Source of the DNA: Daucus carota subsp. sativus | Lineage: Eukaryota; Streptophyta; Magnoliopsida; Apiales; Apiaceae | DNA: 64,000 bases | Direction of reading: 5' to 3' | Assembly: GCF_001625215.2 (NCBI RefSeq) | Contig: NC_030383.2 | Location: forward strand, 7,018,779-7,082,778 | Part shown: piece after piece, positions 59,893 through 64,000 of the stretch | How the letters are laid out: each line of letters opens with the position of its first letter | Position numbering within the stretch: position 1 is the stretch's first letter | Program-made: the position numbers and the translations under genes | The notes under the pieces: model-generated | Databases searched by the model: none | What the model was told of the DNA's origin: nothing | The model's input: the letters and a program-made list of their open reading frames with translations, nothing else

Positions 59893-60977
59893 GACAGTAT
59901 AATCATAAACCTATACTACTGTATATCGTATTGATTACCTCTGCAGACAATCAATTTTTCAGCACTCTTTCCTACTGACCTCACACAAACTAGAGCTTGT
60001 TCTCAGTTGAAACTTGAGATACACGTGCCCCTTCATTCTTTACAGTAGGCACTTCTTATTCTACAGCGGTGGTGGTGGTGGACATGTCAGTGTTTTAAAT
60101 TTCTGACGTAATCAATTAATAATATTAATTTGATTTTTGAAATTTGATTAATTCTTATTTAAATATACTTGTTAATTATAATTAAAATATTGTATCACTT
60201 TAAATATCAAGTATTATGCAATTTATGATATAATAAATATATATATTTGTTGATAAATAAATAATAAATAATATTTTCATATATAAATATATACAATTTT
60301 CATTCCAATTAATATTTGATTTTCGATTAATTCTAAATCGGTAGCTCAACCTATTAAATTTAATTCCTATATAGGCCATCTTACGGGTCATAAATAATTT
60401 ATAAATTAAATCAAACAAGCGCATAATACAAATATTTAAGAATATTTGATTCTAATTGGACAGAGAAATATTCTTCTATGTGCGTAGGTATTAGGGTGAG
60501 CCAAAAACATGTGAAACTGAAACATGAGAACTGCTAAAAATAGAAAAATTAAAAATCGAAAGTGATTGTTGGGTTGAGATAAGAACCGATCCGAAAAATT
60601 CCAAATCAATCCGACTTTAAATATATATATAAATATATATATATATTATTTTTAATCAATATAAATCTCACCTAAACTTACCGTTATAAGTTTCCAGTAT
60701 GGTAAATGGCTTGTTTATTATTAGGGTAATATTTTGAGGTTAATGATTTTTAATTACTATATTTGTAAGAGGATTTTGAGCTGATAAAATTATATTGTGT
60801 TTTAATTTTGAATTTAATACTAATATTTTTGTAATATCGGGATGATATAATATCAGCTGGTCATCTCAGTGTATGTGTTATCTTTTTTTCTGATTATATG
60901 GATAATATGGCATAGAGGGATAGAACACTCGGCTGAAATGAAAATCGAAAAGTAAGTTGCTGTGAAGTAAAGAATAT
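59893..60977. other. Gene-free stretch between modules 8 and 9
   Basis: AT-rich sequence with a (GGT)n patch at about 60064-60080. I see no AP2 remnant. Confidence 0.5.
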
Positions 60978-61068
60978 CCCACGCGTGTGTAAATAAGTTG
61001 AGCAATAAACAGCTGTAAGCCGGTACGAGTCTTTTTGTGGTACACCACACACTCTGTGCTCGCGCGTC
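60978..61068 (+). promoter_or_regulatory. CBF-type promoter module 9 (orphan)
   Basis: CCCACGCGTG, GAGCAATAAACAGCTG (E-box kept), GTGGTACACCACACACTC, GCGCGTC, 91 bp. ACTATATATCGGATA follows at about 61100, similar to the sequence after module 10. Confidence 0.8.
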
Positions 61069-61414
61069 CGAAGAACTGCGAGACATGCATAGCCACACAC
61101 TATATATCGGATATACCCTACACTAGATTACAGATTTACAGCTCTTTCAACGGACAACATTACATTCGTTGTCACAACGAAATATGCATCCACCTTCCCC
61201 GTTTCTGTCACCACGAAATATGCATAATACATCCACTCTTCTCCGTTTTTATGCGTTATTAGTGTTGTGATAAATTTTAAATTAGTTTTCAATCAATTAA
61301 TTCAGATTTTTAATTTCTCACAATTATATTTTGTACGCATCCTTGACTTCTCGCGCGCGGAGTTGTTTATTTATTTGATTGTGTTATATTTTATTTATTG
61401 TGAACAAGAATGTA

Positions 61415-61717
61415 CTCCCTCCGTCCCCCTCAATTGTTTACATTGGAGGGGGACACGGAGACCAAGATAATGTATAGAAAATGAGTGAAATTAGATGAAA
61501 AGTGGGTAAAGTGGTGGGACCTATCAATATTTAATAATAGATTTGAGATAGTGGAGGAAAGTAGTGGGTGTAATAGTAGTTTTTATTGTTAAATATGAGA
61601 TAGTGGGGGAAGATAGTGGGTGTAATGATGAGAAAACTTACTATATATAGTAACGTAAAGAAATGAGAGGGACATCCCAAAATAGTAACTATAAAGAAAT
61701 GAGAGGGACAGAGGGAG
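61415..61717. mobile_element. Stowaway-type MITE (family of 12779)
   Basis: CTCCCTCCGTCCCCCTC and GAGAGGGACAGAGGGAG ends with TA flanks. The interior is nearly identical in layout to 12779-13083. Confidence 0.9.
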
Positions 61718-61782
61718 TATAGGAGACTAGGAGCAAGTGAAATGGAAATTTAAACCCAAGCTGGTGGACAAGGCAAGGAAAT

Positions 61783-61873
61783 CCCACGCGTGTCGAGATA
61801 AGCTGAGCAATAAACATCTATTATGCCTGTACAAATTTCTTCGCGGTACATCTACACACTATGTATTCGCGTC
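61783..61873 (+). promoter_or_regulatory. CBF-type promoter module 10 (orphan)
   Basis: CCCACGCGTG, GAGCAATAAACATCTA (E-box lost), GCGGTACATCTACACAC, TCGCGTC, 91 bp. Downstream ATAGCCACACAC and CGGATACCCTA resemble the region after module 9. No gene follows. Confidence 0.75.
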
Positions 61874-62039
61874 CCACGGATCGAGACGCATTCATAGCCA
61901 CACACCAAAATCGGATACCCTATGCAATCAATTTCTACTTTAAAGCTCTTCGTGGCTAGCTTGATAGCTGACATTATTTAGAAACACCTCAATGAGGTCT
62001 ATCTTATTATATTTGACTTGGTTGTTTATTACCTTTACG

Positions 62040-62660
62040 CAGTGTTGTAAAAAGCGGGAATCGGACTTAGTCGGTGAGGGCACCGTCCAGCGATTAATCG
62101 GATAATCGGAGATTAATCGGAGTGATTAATCGGATCATTAATCGTAATCAATTTAATATTATTTTTAAATTATATATATATATTTATAAAATTATATATA
62201 GTATAAATTTATAATCATATAAAATCAAAAGAGTAATGATTTTTTATAACCCAAAACATGCCTTTATATACATATACAAGCCTAGTCATCTCATATATTT
62301 GATTCAATCTGCTAAGAAATATATATTGCAAATTTAAGTAATTAGAGTTTGGAAGTTAATATTAAAAGAGTGAAACGTAATAAAAACAAATTTAAAATTT
62401 ATGTGTTTTGTCTTTCTGTGCCTTTTATTTTATTTAAAATTAAATTTAAAATTTTAAAAAAATTTCATTTTTTTTAATTTTTTTTAAATTCACCGATTTT
62501 TGACCGATTTTTTCCGATTAATCCCGACTTTTGACCGATTAATCCCGATTTTCAGAAAAAACGATTTTTTCACCGATTAACGCTTAATCGAGACGGTGGC
62601 CTACCGAACAGCGATTAATCGGCGATTAATCCCGATTAATCGCCGACTTTTAGAACACTG
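62040..62660. mobile_element. hAT-type MITE with 8-bp target duplication
   Basis: Ends CAGTGTTGTAAAAAGC and CGACTTTTAGAACACTG are inverted repeats of hAT type. CCTTTACG flanks both sides (62032-62039, 62661-62668). Subterminal regions are full of CGATTAATCGG-type motifs. Confidence 0.88.
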
Positions 62661-64000
62661 CCTTTACGAGATAGTTTACGTTAACTTTTTGCATTTTATA
62701 TTTCTATAAAGTATGATTTTATAAATTCTTTAAAGAAAAATTTTTTGTGAATAAAAATTTTGTTTAAATTTTTATTTTGAGGAAAAAATTTCAAAAATAT
62801 ATTATAAAACCATACTTTAAATGAGTGTTGAAAATCGTGTCAAAAAGTAATGCAAAAAATGAGGGGTAGAGGGAGTATTAAATAAGTATAATTTACACTG
62901 TTATTGTTTCTGGTAATTTGGAAAATATTTTTAATATAAATAATAATAGATTTTATTTTTAAATGCTCTACTTCAGAATTACTTTTACACATTCAATAAT
63001 CGTACCCTCGATCATCCTAATTTACAAGTAAGGCTTAGTTTATAAATAATTCGTCAAACATGTTCTGACTATATTGTGGAGTAACTAAATTGTGAAAAAG
63101 TTATTATTTTTCAATTTATAGTAGTCTTTCGTCTGTTTTTTCACTCAATAGTATTTTTTGGTTGTTTATTAAAAATAGGTACCACCACTCAACAGCACAG
63201 GCGTCTTGCCTTAAGGTTGCACTGGACTCTAGAGGAAGCAAAAGTTCTTAGGATGACATACTTGACGGATGACTCATATGTAGTTTTCCGGGCTGCCGGT
63301 ACTCCGGCGACAGCAAAAAAAATAAATAAATTCATAAATGTGTCTGTGATTTAGAACTAAACAAGAATTCTGGAATTGGGCTAATAACTTTTTCCACCGT
63401 TAAAATATTGTAGTGATTAATTGCACTTAGGGGTGGAAAATCATGACTGAACTGTATATCCTGATTCTATATGGAAGTTGCTAGCCTAGTTGTCTGATGC
63501 CAAGGTGCTATAATTTCGGAGTAAAAGAGATATGCTACATAATGACCAGCTTGTATAATGCCAAGAAGGAATAATTTATTTTTTTCAAGTTTGGAGAGTC
63601 ACTTATATATGTTTAGGGTTAATTGCCCTGAGAGTTGATCAATCTTAATTTGCCAGGATAGCAGGCAGGGGCACAGCGCTGGATGATAGAGTAGTGCTGA
63701 AAAGTTTGAGGTTGATTGATAGAACTTGCTGGGGTACCTACAGTGTGGCCTGATGTTGAATCCAGTAGGGTTGTGTATGCCATTCCAAAGAGCAGATAAA
63801 TGGCGTCAGGTCATGATAGGATATTTAGTTTTTGTTTTCTGAAAGACAATTGATCTATTATTATAAATGCTGTACATCTTCGACAGTGCTGGTGAAAATG
63901 GTGGTATAAAAGTATACTCCCTCCATCCCCCTCCCTGAATTATATATATTGAGGACGGGAACACAGCACAGGCTTTAATGCTTTGCGGTTGTGTAATTCA
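62661..64000. other. Gene-free right end of the window
   Basis: A foldback-like AT-rich stretch (about 62685-62878, with GTATGATTTTATAA and TTATAAAACCATAC) ends in a GAGGGAGTA Stowaway-like terminus. A single Stowaway-like end (CTCCCTCCATCCCCCTC) lies at about 63915. I see no gene. Confidence 0.4.

Noticed and set aside
37447-61873. CRISPR-like array of the ten modules
   Set aside because: Units are imperfect, widely and unevenly spaced, and lie in a plant nuclear gene cluster; they are promoter duplicates.
63172-63330. Possible second SINE ending in an A-rich run
   Set aside because: No clear box A/B pair and no convincing target duplication.

Overview
This is a plant nuclear window: AT-rich, intron-bearing and full of short transposons. 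The gene set (CrRLK1L receptor kinase, PPPDE/DeSI peptidase, UGT71-like glycosyltransferase, carotene hydroxylase, CBF/DREB1 cluster) points to a core eudicot, probably an asterid. I cannot name the species.

Layout. (1) 1-13.5 kb: the 3' part of a poly(A)-tailed retroposon (copy A), a hAT-like MITE, an intronless receptor kinase on the minus strand (3243-5732), then repeats (a probable Helitron at 7159-9986, Stowaway and MULE-like MITEs). (2) 13.5-28 kb: a four-exon DeSI-like gene (13551-17965, +), a coiled-coil protein of unknown function (20235-20867, -), a long foldback MULE-like element, and a UGT (25460-26893, -) with a decayed UGT fragment just downstream. (3) 28.1-36.1 kb: a seven-exon beta-carotene hydroxylase on the minus strand that I assembled exon by exon. 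Its last intron holds retroposon copy B and its immediate upstream region holds copy C, both bounded by target-site duplications. (4) 37.4-62 kb: a CBF/DREB1 cluster, all on the plus strand.

The most unusual feature is in the CBF cluster. A promoter module of mostly 91-93 bp, opening with CCCACGCG and closing with CGCGTC, occurs ten times in the same orientation. Only three copies lie in front of an intact CBF gene, one is followed by a CBF relic, and six have no recognisable gene. All three gene-linked copies have lost the internal CAGCTG E-box and carry an exact CCGCGT (CAMTA/CM2-type) end. Six of the seven other copies keep the E-box, and six of the seven lack CCGCGT. A probable 7.2 kb Helitron (41884-49088) carrying broken exons of at least four unrelated genes (PDR/ABCG transporter, NSUN5-type methyltransferase, CPL-type phosphatase, prolyl endopeptidase) sits inside the cluster, 134 bp upstream of one gene-linked module.

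A second pattern is a set of very small insertions (about 12-33 bp) that consist of little more than the 3' terminus and poly(A) of the retroposon family. Most are flanked by 10-17 bp target-site duplications. They look like extreme 5' truncations of target-primed reverse transcription.
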